The notes beneath the pieces are model-generated. The model was given only the letters and a program-made list of their open reading frames with translations, did no database searches and had not been told where the DNA came from. From Anoplopoma fimbria (lineage: Eukaryota > Chordata > Actinopteri > Perciformes > Anoplopomatidae), in NCBI RefSeq assembly GCF_027596085.1, contig NC_072451.1, positions 2,546,377 to 2,610,376 of the forward strand: a stretch of 64,000 bases of DNA, in the 5' to 3' direction. The first letter of the stretch is position 1. Every line of letters starts with the position of its first letter. The position numbers and the translations under genes were made by a program. This document shows, piece by piece, positions 1-9,147 of this stretch.

Positions 1-357
1 TGGGAGGTGGAGTGGAGAGGAGGAGGAGTTGAAGTAGCAGTCGCATACAAGAACATCAGCAGAAAAGGGGGCTGGGATGAATGTATATTTGGATACAATG
101 ACAAATCTTGGGCATTAAGATGTGAAAATAACAGTTATAACTTTTGGTACAACAAAGTCCAAACTCCCGTCTCTGGTCCTCGGTCCTCCAGAGTAGGAGT
201 GTACCTGGATCACAGTGCAGGTGTTCTGTCCTTCTACAGCGTCTCTGAAACCATGACTCTCCTCCACAGAGTCCAGACCACATTCACTCAGCCTCTCTAC
301 GCTGGACTTTGGCTTTGTTCATTTGGATCCACTGCTGAGTTCTGTAAACTCAAATAG
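1..357 (+). CDS. TRIM gene 1, 3' end only (SPRY half of B30.2)
   Basis: The window opens inside the last exon of a TRIM gene; the reading frame is open from base 1 to a TAG at 355-357. The 118 residues are the SPRY half of a B30.2 domain. They start at the WEVEW motif and contain LDHSAGVLSFYSV and the terminal TAEFCKLK, matching the C-termini of the three full genes downstream almost residue for residue. The B30.2 domain is the ligand-binding end of TRIM E3 ligases. The segment KGGWDEC is shared with TRIM gene 3 and differs from genes 2 and 4. The RING, B-boxes and coiled coil lie to the left of the window, so their integrity cannot be judged. Family assignment is sure; the exact subfamily name is not. 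Confidence 0.88.
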   Translation, partial: WEVEWRGGGVEVAVAYKNISRKGGWDECIFGYNDKSWALRCENNSYNFWYNKVQTPVSGPRSSRVGVYLDHSAGVLSFYSVSETMTLLHRVQTTFTQPLYAGLWLCSFGSTAEFCKLK

Positions 358-615
358 ACTGAAGTCATTTAAGGGTTAAATTCTGTGTCTTAACTCTTAA
401 ACTCATTTAGTCTCCATGTTTGTTGCTGAGAGCTGATTGTTGTGGCGTTTCTTCACTGCACAGAGATCAGCTGTCAGTCAAACATTCTGGTGGTATTTTG
501 ACATCTTCTCATTAGTTCTTCTGTAAATGTTTGACTTTCTTTATGTGGCTCTCCTTCCTGTTTCTGTTTAGCCATGGAGGCTATCACTGCTCATGATGAT
601 GTCTGTTTACCTGAC
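358..615 (+). repeat. Duplicated 3' flank of TRIM gene 1
   Basis: About 255 bp after the stop codon recur almost unchanged after TRIM genes 2 (5861-6117) and 3 (10825-11088). The shared text includes CTCATTTAGTCTCCATGTTT and a stretch with AGCCATGGAGGCTATCACTG. It is probably the proximal 3'UTR, copied with the coding exon when the array expanded. Gene 4 lacks it beyond short traces. Confidence 0.8.
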
Positions 616-1203
616 GTTTCTCTGAAAGAACATTTAAACTTCTCTTTGCTCTCAATGATGAATATCGTTATTGATCTTTTTCTGCAGGTCTTACGAGAGA
701 ATGGATAAGACCTTCCTTTTTCATGGACATTTTCTTATGCCATTTGTAGATTTGCAAAGAAAATCTGTAATTTACATTCAGTTGTTCATCATAATCAATG
801 AGGAGTTTATTCATCATTATATTTTACATAGCTGAGATTCTGTTCAAAGATGATACATCACATGTCACATTTACCTGTTATAATGCCATACATCATTAAA
901 AAAGGGAAAGAAAAAAATTTGAAAACACTGGAATCTGTATAACATTTAACCATGTGTCTACAAGTGTAACCATGTAAAAAAAAATGGACACGCTGTGTAC
1001 TTTGAACTATTTACATCTTTACAGCCTCTCCTCTCTGCTCTTTGTTAACAGCTTGCAGTTCAGTAGAAGTTTCACTGAATTTTAGTCACATGACTGTTTG
1101 TCTCAGCCGAGTCCAGCGTGTCTTCCTAGTTGCGCCGAGGAGCTCAGAATGAAATGTTTTTTTCAGGATCTGTTAAGAGCGAGATTTAAAATGACACATG
1201 TAG

Positions 1204-1209
1204 AATAAA
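1204..1209 (+). terminator. Possible poly(A) signal of TRIM gene 1
   Basis: AATAAA lies about 850 bases after the stop codon and is followed by T-rich sequence. It is the first good hexamer downstream of gene 1. Use is inferred only. Confidence 0.3.
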
Positions 1210-1740
1210 ATGTTTTTGATGAAATATCACAAGCTTTGTTTTGGCTGCTTCTTTTCTGAAGGAAGCTTTCCTCACTCATGCTGTGTTTAGGTACCATCAG
1301 AAATATCTAATGATGATGACGTTTTTTATGTTTTCTGGTTGTGGTAAATGGTGTCATTTTGGCGATTGTTGAAAGAAAACATGCTTTTCAATCAAGCCGG
1401 TGGGTTTTGGGGTTCAGAGAGTGATCAACTGTTTAATAAGTCGAAAGCTTTGACGACCATGGTGTGTCTCAATTGCTTCATTTTAGAATTGTAAACTTTT
1501 TCTGAATTAACTTTGTTGTTCAAAAATACAAGATGGCTCCTCTTTATGACATTGTTTAAAGAGAGTGAAATACTGTGTTTCATGTGTGTGGGGTTTGCAT
1601 CTTCTTACCAGGATTGAAACAGAAATAAAAATAAAAATCATCTCAAGACCGATAGGAGAGTTTTTTTTCATTCATCAATCAGTATTTTCACTGTGTTAGT
1701 TCCATATAATCTGAATCCATATCCTCTGTTTGGTCTTTGT

Positions 1741-2410
1741 TCGGAAAATGAAGTCCAACATTCAAAATCCTACTTAAGCAAAAGTACAGAAGTATTATCA
1801 GGTGAATGTACTTTAGGAATCAAAAATACCTGCTCTACAGAAAAGTAGTCCCTGTGACTAATGTGTTGGGATTAAATATAGAAATTGTAGATTCAAACTG
1901 ATGTGTAATTAGCAGTTTACAATTGTAGCTGCTTAAAGTGGAACTGATTTGAATTACTTTATATACAGTTAGGTATCCTGTGGTTCTCAACCTAGGGGTC
2001 GGGCCCCTCCAAAAGGTCACAAGATAAATCTGGGAGGTCATGATAGAATTAGAAAAAAGTTCTGCCACACAGCTTTACATTATCTCTGATGTTGTTTTGT
2101 GAGGCATTGGATCGTTTAAGCCTCAATCAGTTATTTAAATGAGACTGTCAGAGATGTTTAGAGGGTTAATCTCCTGTAGATGGAGCTGCTAACAACTCAT
2201 GGACATCTGCAACATGACAACGAGCCCCGACTGCTTCCTTTTAAAAGACAAAAAGGTTGGAAACCAGCGCTTCAATCCTCAGCAGTGTGTCTGTATTTCT
2301 TATGTAAAATCTTGATCTCAAAAGTAACTACAGTGCAATAAAAAAGTACAATGTTGCCTCTAAAATGCAGCGGAGAAGAAGTAGAAGTGTAGTACTTGAA
2401 TAAATAGGCT
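1741..2410. repeat. Interspersed teleost repeat split by a nested insertion
   Basis: Both ends (1741-1860 and about 2310-2410) carry alternating motifs such as AAAAGTACAGAAGTATTATC and GTAGAAGTGTAGTACTTGAA. Such motifs are typical of a repeat common in fish, and related copies sit at 50101-50200 and 54185-54420. The centre is occupied by another element. The family name is from recollection and unconfirmed. Confidence 0.5.
1974..2268. mobile_element. Nested non-autonomous DNA element
   Basis: The left end reads TGGTTCTCAACCT and the right end, reverse complemented, TGGTTTCCAACCT, so the unit of about 290 bp has imperfect terminal inverted repeats. It has no open reading frame of note. It interrupts the repeat spanning 1741-2410. 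It is probably a MITE-like element; the superfamily is not resolved. Confidence 0.45.
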
Positions 2411-3464
2411 CGTCTGAGATGAGCTGCACCTCGTCTGGAAAGTGGACGAGATCAGGCGGCAGCAGCAGGAGGCGATGACAAGTCCAGCAGTTAACATCTG
2501 CCTTCAAAGAACAAACAGGAAGTCACAGAAACAATTACATCCTGTCAGATCCAAACATGGAGGCTACTTGTAGTTTTTTAGACCACGATTGGATCATTTT
2601 ATATTTGTTTGAAAATATATATGTAGAAATGTGTGTGTATCTGGCATTATGTTCTATCCTTAGTTATTTTTTACATCTGCCTGTTTCAATAAGTATTATA
2701 TAAATAAACTAAATTCTTATCAACCACACAAGATATGATTTTAGATGAAACCTTTATTGCACAACATTGGATTAATAACACTAAGTATAAAAAGTACACA
2801 GAGAAATAGGAGTTTCTACAAAATGTGGTGTTTGTTTTCAAAACTGAGAGCGAATCAGCTTTTTGAACTGGAGACAGCGAAACGTTTCTCATCATGCAAA
2901 TTGTTACTCTCCACCTCTGCTCGTGACCCAGTTACCTGCCAGCTCTGCTGCTCCCTGTTACTCATTAGCCTCAGTATAGATAGTGGACTGGTGACTCTCA
3001 TTCTACCAGTTTGTCTCCATCTCTCAGTGCAGCTTTGTGAACATTTTCCTGTCTTGTTCTCTCACAACCAAGAGTAAAATATGCAGACTTCAAGACTTTT
3101 ACCACAATTTGACAAAAGAGATTACAACTGTAAAGTCTGCACAGAATCCGCTGGAACTGTTTTAATATTTGATTTCACCATTTAGTGAAAAAACAGGATG
3201 CACTTTTAGTTTGAGGACCGTGGAAGCTCGTCGAGGATCAGTGTCCATTGAGACACTATTTAATTCCAAAGCCAATATTATTTCTTTCAATCATTTAATG
3301 TATCAGTTTAAACAGGTTACACACTGTAACCCTAAAAAAGAATGTTACGTGTCACAAATACACATTTAAAGAGCAGAGAGCTCAACCTGCCTCTCTTTGT
3401 GGAATGCAGTAAAGGCTGAAAAGCCAGTTCCCATTTTCTTTCTGCTCTCAAACACAGCGAGCTA

Positions 3465-3712
3465 TCTGACAACCAGAAGCAAAGACCGGAGCTGGAACCG
3501 TAAGATAGTCACAAGAAATGATACTGGATCCAAATACCACAAACATATATGTGTTATTATCTTAGGGGAAGAGAAAAGAACTTGAAAAGTGCACCAAGGA
3601 AGGTTTTCTTGTATAACTGTTTCACATCATATTTCCAGGCCCTGAGTGGAGAGAATGTGACTAGACACTGTTACTTTGAGGTAGAGAGGAGAAGGAGCTT
3701 ACGTGGCAGTGT
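3465..3712 (+). pseudogene. Decayed TRIM B30.2 fragment
   Basis: The nucleotide sequence follows the PRY-SPRY part of the intact TRIM genes: AAGACCGGAGCTGGA, then ACTGGATCCAAATACCAC (the LDPNTA stretch), GTTATTATCTTAGGGGAAGAG (LLLSEGN) and TGTTACTTTGAGGTAGAGAG (CYWEVEW). Indels and stops break the frame, for example TAAG near 3501, and similarity ends at a T-run near 3712. There is no RING, B-box or coiled coil. Immediately to the left, 3435-3463 matches the promoter-proximal repeat found upstream of TRIM genes 2 and 4, so promoter-like sequence is fused directly to the middle of B30.2. It reads as a relic of unequal recombination. Confidence 0.75.
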
Positions 3713-3726
3713 TTTTTTTTCTCTCA

Positions 3727-3835
3727 GACCGCTCCTCTTCCTGGAATGAACCAAAGCTTGATAACCCCTCCCTCTTCTTCCTGCTCTGAAACACAGCGAG
3801 CTCCACTCTGTTTTTATTTCCTTCATAAAAACTGA
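3727..3835 (+). repeat. Extra copy of the TRIM upstream block
   Basis: This carries CTTCCTGGAATGAACC, CTTGATAACCCCTCCCTCTT and ACACAGCGAGCTCCACTCTG. The same block recurs at 3914-4015 just before TRIM gene 2 and at 12729-12830 before TRIM gene 4. Two copies therefore stand in tandem upstream of gene 2. The left one is probably the promoter remnant of a lost or broken gene. Confidence 0.7.
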
Positions 3836-3913
3836 CATTTTTTCAGATCAGGGGGAGATTTTTACCGAGTCTCTGTTTGTAAATGAGGAAACAAAGTCCA
3901 AATGCACGGCATT

Positions 3914-4183
3914 GCTCCTCCTCCTGGAATGAACCATAGCTTGATAACCCCTCCCTCCTCCTCCTCCTGCACTCCAACACAGCGAGCTCCACTCTGTTTT
4001 CATTTCCTTGTTCCCTCCCCTTCAGATCTACAGTTTGCAGAGGGGTGTAACCAACATGGTGGTGAAATGCAGCAGCTGCGGCCCTGTTCACTGCAGAGAC
4101 ACATGTTGTTTTGATCAGAAGTTAAAGTAGAGTCACTTCCGAAGAAGTGAAACTCAGACAGTATTTGTCACTGAGAGGTGAAA
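3914..4183 (+). promoter_or_regulatory. Upstream / 5'UTR region of TRIM gene 2
   Basis: The block from CCTGGAATGAACC to the start codon is conserved upstream of TRIM gene 4 (12729-12970). It contains a pyrimidine run ending CCCTCCCCTTCAG (about 4011-4024) that could serve as a 3' splice site for a non-coding first exon. It also holds AAGTGAAA at 4145-4152, matching the interferon regulatory factor core AANNGAAA about 40 bases before the ATG; gene 4 has the same element at the same distance. Promoter function is inferred from conservation. Confidence 0.5.
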
Positions 4184-5860
4184 ATGGCGCAGAAAGGAGT
4201 TCAGCTGGACCGTGAAACCTTCTCTTGTTCCATCTGTCTGGATCTCCTGAAGGATCCGGTGACTATTCCCTGTGGACACAGCTACTGCATGAACTGTATT
4301 AAAACCCACTGGGATGAAGACGATGAGAATAAACTCCACAGCTGTCCTCAGTGTAGGCAGACCTTCACAGCGAGGCCTGTCTTGGTGAAAAACACCATGT
4401 TGTCAGATTTAGTGGAGCAACTGAAGAAGACTGGACTCCAAGCTGCTCCTGCTGATCACTGCTATGCTGGACCTGAAGATGTGGCCTGTGATATCTGCAC
4501 TGGGAGGAAACTGAAAGCCTTCAAGTCCTGTCTGGTGTGTCTAGTCTCTTACTGTGAGAAACACCTTCAGCCTCATTTTGAATCACCTGCCTTTGAAAAA
4601 CACAAGCTGGTGGACCCCTCCAACAAGCTCCTGGAGAACATCTGCTCTTGTCACGATGAGGTGATGAAGATGTTCTGCCGTACTGATCAGCAGTGTATCT
4701 GTTATCTCTGCTCTGTGGATGAACATAAAGGACACGACACAGTCTCAGCTGCAGCAGAAAGGACTGAGAGGCAGAGAGAGCTGGAGGTGAGTCGACTAAA
4801 CATCCAGCAGATAATCCAGGACAGAGAGAAAGACGTGAAGCTGCTTCAACAGGAGGTGGAGGGTATCAACCACTCTGCTGATAAAACAGTGGAGAACAGC
4901 GAGAAGATCTTCACCGAGCTGATCCGTCTCATGGAGGAAAGAAGCTCTGATGTGAAGCAGCAGGTCAGATCCCAGCAGAGAACTGAATTGAGTCGAGTCA
5001 AAGAGCTTCAGGAGAAGCTGGAGCAGGAGATCACTGAGCTGAAGAGGAACGATGCTGAGCTGCAGCAGCTCTCACACACAGAGGACCACAACCAGTTTCT
5101 ACACAACTACCCCTCACTGTCAGCACTCAGTGAGTCTACAGACTCATCCAGCATCAACATCCGTCCTCTGCTCTACTTTGAGGAGGTGACAGCGGCTGTG
5201 TCTGAAGTCAGAGATAAACTACAGGACGTCCTGAGAGAGAAACGAACAAACGTCTCACTGACGGTGACTGAAGTTGATGTTTTACTGTCACAATCAGAAC
5301 CAAAGACCAGAGCTGGATTTTTTAATTATTCACGTGAAATCACTATGGATCCAAACACAGCACACACACGTCTGTTATTATGTGAGGGGAACAGAAAAGC
5401 AACATTAATGAAACATCAACTGTCTCATTCTCGTCACCCAGACAGATTCACTGAATGGCATCAGGTCCTGAGTAGAGAGAGTCTGAATGGACGTTGTTAC
5501 TGGGAGGTGGAGTGGAGAGGAGAAGGGGTTAATGTAGCAGTTGCATACAAGAATATCAGCCGGACTGGGAGCTCATATGAATGTGTATTTGGACAAAACA
5601 ACAAATCTTGGGCATTAAGATGTGACGAAAACAGCTATACATTTTGGTACAACAAAATCAAAACTCCCGTCTCTGGTCCTCAGTCCTCCAGAGTAGGAGT
5701 GTACCTGGATCACAGTGCAGGTGTTCTGTCCTTCTACAGCGTCTCTGAAACCATGACTCTCCTCCACAGAGTCCAGACCACATTCACTCAGCCTCTCCAT
5801 GCTGGACTTTGTCCTCTTTATACGTCTGGAAACACTGCTGAGTTCTGTAAACTCAAATAG
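4184..5860 (+). CDS. TRIM gene 2: RING-Bbox-Bbox-coiled coil-B30.2 E3 ligase (finTRIM / TRIM16-TRIM25-like)
   Basis: A complete single-exon gene of 558 residues. The in-frame GTG six bases upstream is ignored because the ATG at 4184 gives MAQKGVQLDR, as in the sister genes. Domains: RING C15, C18, C30, H32, C35, C38, C54, C57; B-box 1 about 102-131 (C102, C105, C116, C119, C124, H127); B-box 2 about 154-184 (C154, H157, C165, C173, C176, H181, H184); coiled coil about 190-300; PRY from about 385 and SPRY 437-558. All zinc ligands are present, so an active E3 ubiquitin ligase is expected, probably cytosolic. In teleosts such genes form large, often virus-inducible families. It is the 'TGSS' B30.2 type, shared with gene 4. 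The relation to any single mammalian gene is uncertain; human TRIM16 itself has no RING. Confidence 0.92.
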   Translation: MAQKGVQLDRETFSCSICLDLLKDPVTIPCGHSYCMNCIKTHWDEDDENKLHSCPQCRQTFTARPVLVKNTMLSDLVEQLKKTGLQAAPADHCYAGPEDVACDICTGRKLKAFKSCLVCLVSYCEKHLQPHFESPAFEKHKLVDPSNKLLENICSCHDEVMKMFCRTDQQCICYLCSVDEHKGHDTVSAAAERTERQRELEVSRLNIQQIIQDREKDVKLLQQEVEGINHSADKTVENSEKIFTELIRLMEERSSDVKQQVRSQQRTELSRVKELQEKLEQEITELKRNDAELQQLSHTEDHNQFLHNYPSLSALSESTDSSSINIRPLLYFEEVTAAVSEVRDKLQDVLREKRTNVSLTVTEVDVLLSQSEPKTRAGFFNYSREITMDPNTAHTRLLLCEGNRKATLMKHQLSHSRHPDRFTEWHQVLSRESLNGRCYWEVEWRGEGVNVAVAYKNISRTGSSYECVFGQNNKSWALRCDENSYTFWYNKIKTPVSGPQSSRVGVYLDHSAGVLSFYSVSETMTLLHRVQTTFTQPLHAGLCPLYTSGNTAEFCKLK

Positions 5861-6117
5861 ACTGAAGTCCTTTAAGGGTTGAATTCTGTGTCTTAACTCT
5901 TAAACTCATTTAGTCTCCATGTTTGTTGATGAGAGCTGATTGTTGTGGCGTTTCTTCACTGCACAGAGATCAGCTGTCAGTCAAACATTCTGGTGGTACT
6001 TTGACATCTTCTCATTAGTTCTTCTGTAAATGTTTGACTTTCTTTATGTGGCTCTCCTTCCTGTTTCTGTTTAGCCATGGAGGCTATCACTGCTCATGAT
6101 GATGTCTGTTTACCTGA
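5861..6117 (+). repeat. Duplicated 3' flank of TRIM gene 2
   Basis: Second copy of the block behind TRIM gene 1 (358-615). It differs by only a few substitutions up to the stretch GATGATGTCTGTTTACCTGA, after which the copies diverge. Confidence 0.8.
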
Positions 6118-8934
6118 ACTGACTGATTTCTCTGCATGAATGTGTAAACTTCTCTGTGCTCTAAATGTCTGAACATTCTTATCAATTTTTTTGTATAGGT
6201 CTTAAGAGGGAAAGCAGCAGACCTTCCTTTCTTGGAAAAGTGTGTATTCATCATTTAAACCAAACATGAACAAATTATTTTCTTCTTGTCTTATTACAGG
6301 GTTTCATACAAAGCTGATTGAGAAAATATGAAAACAATATGAGGGTATAACTGAGTTAGTGTTCCTTCTAAAATACCAGAAAGTTGAGTGTTCATGTTGA
6401 TGGACGATTAAACTGGAGAGACAGTTTCACAAATGTTTCAGTAGATCTACTAGCTGAAAGGCATTCACCTGACACTAAAGTTGTTGTGTATATTATAAGT
6501 GTTGCTGGAGTTTTGAACTCCTCAGATTCTATAAGAAGTTCCAGGTAATTTTATGTATGAGTCTTAATAATTGTTGTTGCACCCGCCGCAGTGTACATAA
6601 ACTTAATTGTTGATCATTGTTGTTTAATTGTCTGTGTTTTGTCTATTGTCTGGTTGATGCTACAGTAGATATAAAATGTGTTTATTTATTGTTGGCTTCT
6701 GCATCAGTGAGTGAAACTAGTAAAAATAGTCAATAAAGTAGGAGAAAATGTTTTTGAAAAACTGAGTTACCTTTGAATTCTCTTCCCTGAGAGATAAAAC
6801 TTAATATGTGGGTCCAGAAGAGAAAATCTTTGCTCTTATATTTTAAAATTAGTTTGAGGCTGCAGTTAATTCCTGCTATTCAGATTTCCACTTCACATGG
6901 TGATGATGAAAAACAAAACTCTTTCCAACAGACTCTTAAACACCGTTTCCACAGTTTGCTTACCAACATGGAAATTGCATGAAACATCCCAAGTAGAAAC
7001 AATCTCAGTGTATGTCTTTCCCATTTTTCTAGTCGCTCAAAAGGACATTCAAAGGAATGTATTCTAAATTAAAGTATATTTTTATTATTTTTTTGTTTCT
7101 GTCAGGACAATTTTATGGAACAAAACAATGGTTAAGTTTAGGCAACAAAAGATCTTAGTTAGGTTTAAGAGAAGCCGTTATGGTTGGAATTAAAATATGT
7201 ACATAATCTAGGTTTAATCAACAAAATGAACATTAGGTTTTGTCAACAAAACTATTTAGTTAACTTCACAAAATATTAGTAGTTGTTTGTCTTATGATAC
7301 TCCCTGACTGGAGGTTTAACTTTAGTTTTTCCTCCATCAACTTAAAATCAGCCACGTTATTCTAATGCTTCCACCTACTGAATATTTGAAGATTTTATTT
7401 CAAGGTTATATTTTAATATCGACAGTATTCTTTCCAACCATAAGTGAAACCATAGGTTTCATTTAAATAAAAAATTTGAATGTGATGTCTGCTGTTTAGT
7501 TGTAAAAAGATAAAAGGATGCTTTTGATTTAATTTGAAAAAAGAATGCAGTGCTACAGATGTATATGTTTCATATCAATCAAACAAAAAACTGCAGAAAC
7601 AGCTGATCTGGTTCATTGACGTCATTCTGGATTCGCGTCTGTTGTTTGCTGCTGAGCAGGTTGTGAACAGTGGCTTCTCTTGGACAGCCTGTTAACGTCC
7701 CTCTCCAGGATGGAAAGAGTCGTTGTTGTTGTTGTCAGGACTGTTCCATTGTCTTTCAAAACCACAGCAGAACTCATTCAGATGCGCAACTCGTTAGTGG
7801 AGTGAGAACCTTCAGGTTTGCGGTTTGTGATCAATCTGAGACCTTTTCAGACAGAAGCAGAGTCGTTAACTGAGAACAGCTGTTGGAGTTTCTCAGACTA
7901 CAGTCGTTTAGTTTCTCTCATCGCCTCGCTTAAACCTGTACTTCCACTCTTTAAACCTGTCCTTGTTCCCACTGCTGAATGAATCTTCAATGTTCAACCT
8001 CAGCTGTCTGAGCTTAACTGTGAACCAAAGTTTGTATTTAAATTTTTGTATATTGAAGAACAAATATTTATACTTTATCAGGTTTATGTCCAACTTTTGT
8101 TGGATTGTATACGTCTCCACTTTTGTTTACTCCGTGATAGCTTCCTATACAACCCTGATTTAACCTTTTGATTAAATTAATTTTATCATTGACTTCTATG
8201 TTATATTAAGATCTCTTTTCATCAGAGGGAACGCTGTTTTTGAGATAAAAGTACTGCTTACATCTTCTGTTATCTTCTGTAAAATTAAGAAGGTTATTTG
8301 AATCACAATTTCAATTTGTTCCCTTTTTTTGAATAATCTTTACATGTGTGCCTTGAAGGACATAAGTTGTATATTCTACCTAATATTTATTAAGTATCTT
8401 TTAAATAGTATCTGTAATATGAACATGAATGGAATTAATGGAAAATAAAAGCACATGTTACAGGTAATGTTTTTATTTTTTTTATGTAACAACAAATGAG
8501 ACCATTTATATTAGACCATTCTGCAAAACTGAATTATCCTCTGTGGTGTTTTTTTAAATATTATTCCTTTCTTAGGTGTGATAAGGTTAGGGATGGATTG
8601 TGGTTTTATGGTTATTAACTTTATAAATTAACTTTATGAATAACATGTGTGCACACTTTCTGTTCCTATCATAATAAGCATTCTCTAATGCTTGTCTTCT
8701 GTAAATCACTTTAAAGTTTAAAAGTTTTGCATAAACAGAGTTTGTTATCTTGCAAGTAACCAACTGTGTTTGGGATTTATTTTATTATCTTTGCAGCATT
8801 AGCTTTGACTGCTTTTTGTTCTTATCTTCACTCCATGATGAAAAAGCCAGTGAAACCTGCACTGTCGCTTTAAAATAAGACAAGACAAATGATTGAGGAA
8901 TGCGACGGCCATTGGTGGGTGGGGGGACTCCAAC
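6118..8934. other. Intergenic region between TRIM genes 2 and 3
   Basis: Bases about 6240-6410 resemble 11455-11625 behind gene 3 (shared motif CAGGGTTTCATACAAAGCTG against CAGGGTTTATTACAAAGCTG), so the duplicated 3' flank is longer than the proximal block. An AATAAA at 6732-6737 is a possible poly(A) signal. Bases 7110-7265 carry degenerate TTAGGCAACAAAA motifs, the reverse of those in the minisatellite at 23020-23545. A 67-codon open frame at 7670-7873 shows no recognisable domain. The rest is AT-rich and unrecognised. Confidence 0.55.
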
Positions 8935-9147
8935 TCGAATGAGGTCCAACTACATGGAAGCTTGATATCTCCTCCCTCTTCTTCCGGCTATAAAATGCAG
9001 CCAGCTCCTCATGGGTCACATTATTCCGAGCAGGAAGCTCATTCAGTGAAGAGAAGCAAATGAACAGGAACAAAAGACAGATTTTGTGATTTAAAACCAG
9101 ATGTTCTTCTATAAGATAAGGTCACCAAGTGGTTTCTCGAGGAGAAA
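8935..9147 (+). promoter_or_regulatory. Promoter and 5'UTR of TRIM gene 3 with TATA box
   Basis: GGCTATAAAATGCAG gives a TATAAAA box at 8989-8995, about 155 bases before the ATG, which predicts a start site near 9020. Just upstream, AAGCTTGATATCTCCTCCCT is a diverged version of the CTTGATAACCCCTCCCTCTT element of genes 2 and 4. Downstream of the TATA box the sequence is unlike genes 2 and 4, so gene 3 has its own promoter type. Confidence 0.6.

Larger units (their letters stand above)
616..3434. other. Intergenic region between TRIM gene 1 and the pseudogene
   Basis: No coding segment is recognised. The left part is the further 3' flank of TRIM gene 1; CATAGCTGAGATTCTGTTCA near 829 recurs near 11352 behind gene 3. 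Bases 1741-2410 are interspersed repeats, listed separately. The rest, 2411-3434, is AT-rich with short chance open frames and nothing I can identify. Confidence 0.6.

Noticed and set aside
4178..4183. GTG as start of TRIM gene 2
   Set aside because: The ATG two codons later matches the start of the sister genes; eukaryotic GTG starts are rare.
7670..7873. 67-codon frame between TRIM genes 2 and 3
   Set aside because: No recognisable domain, no splice partners, and length within chance.
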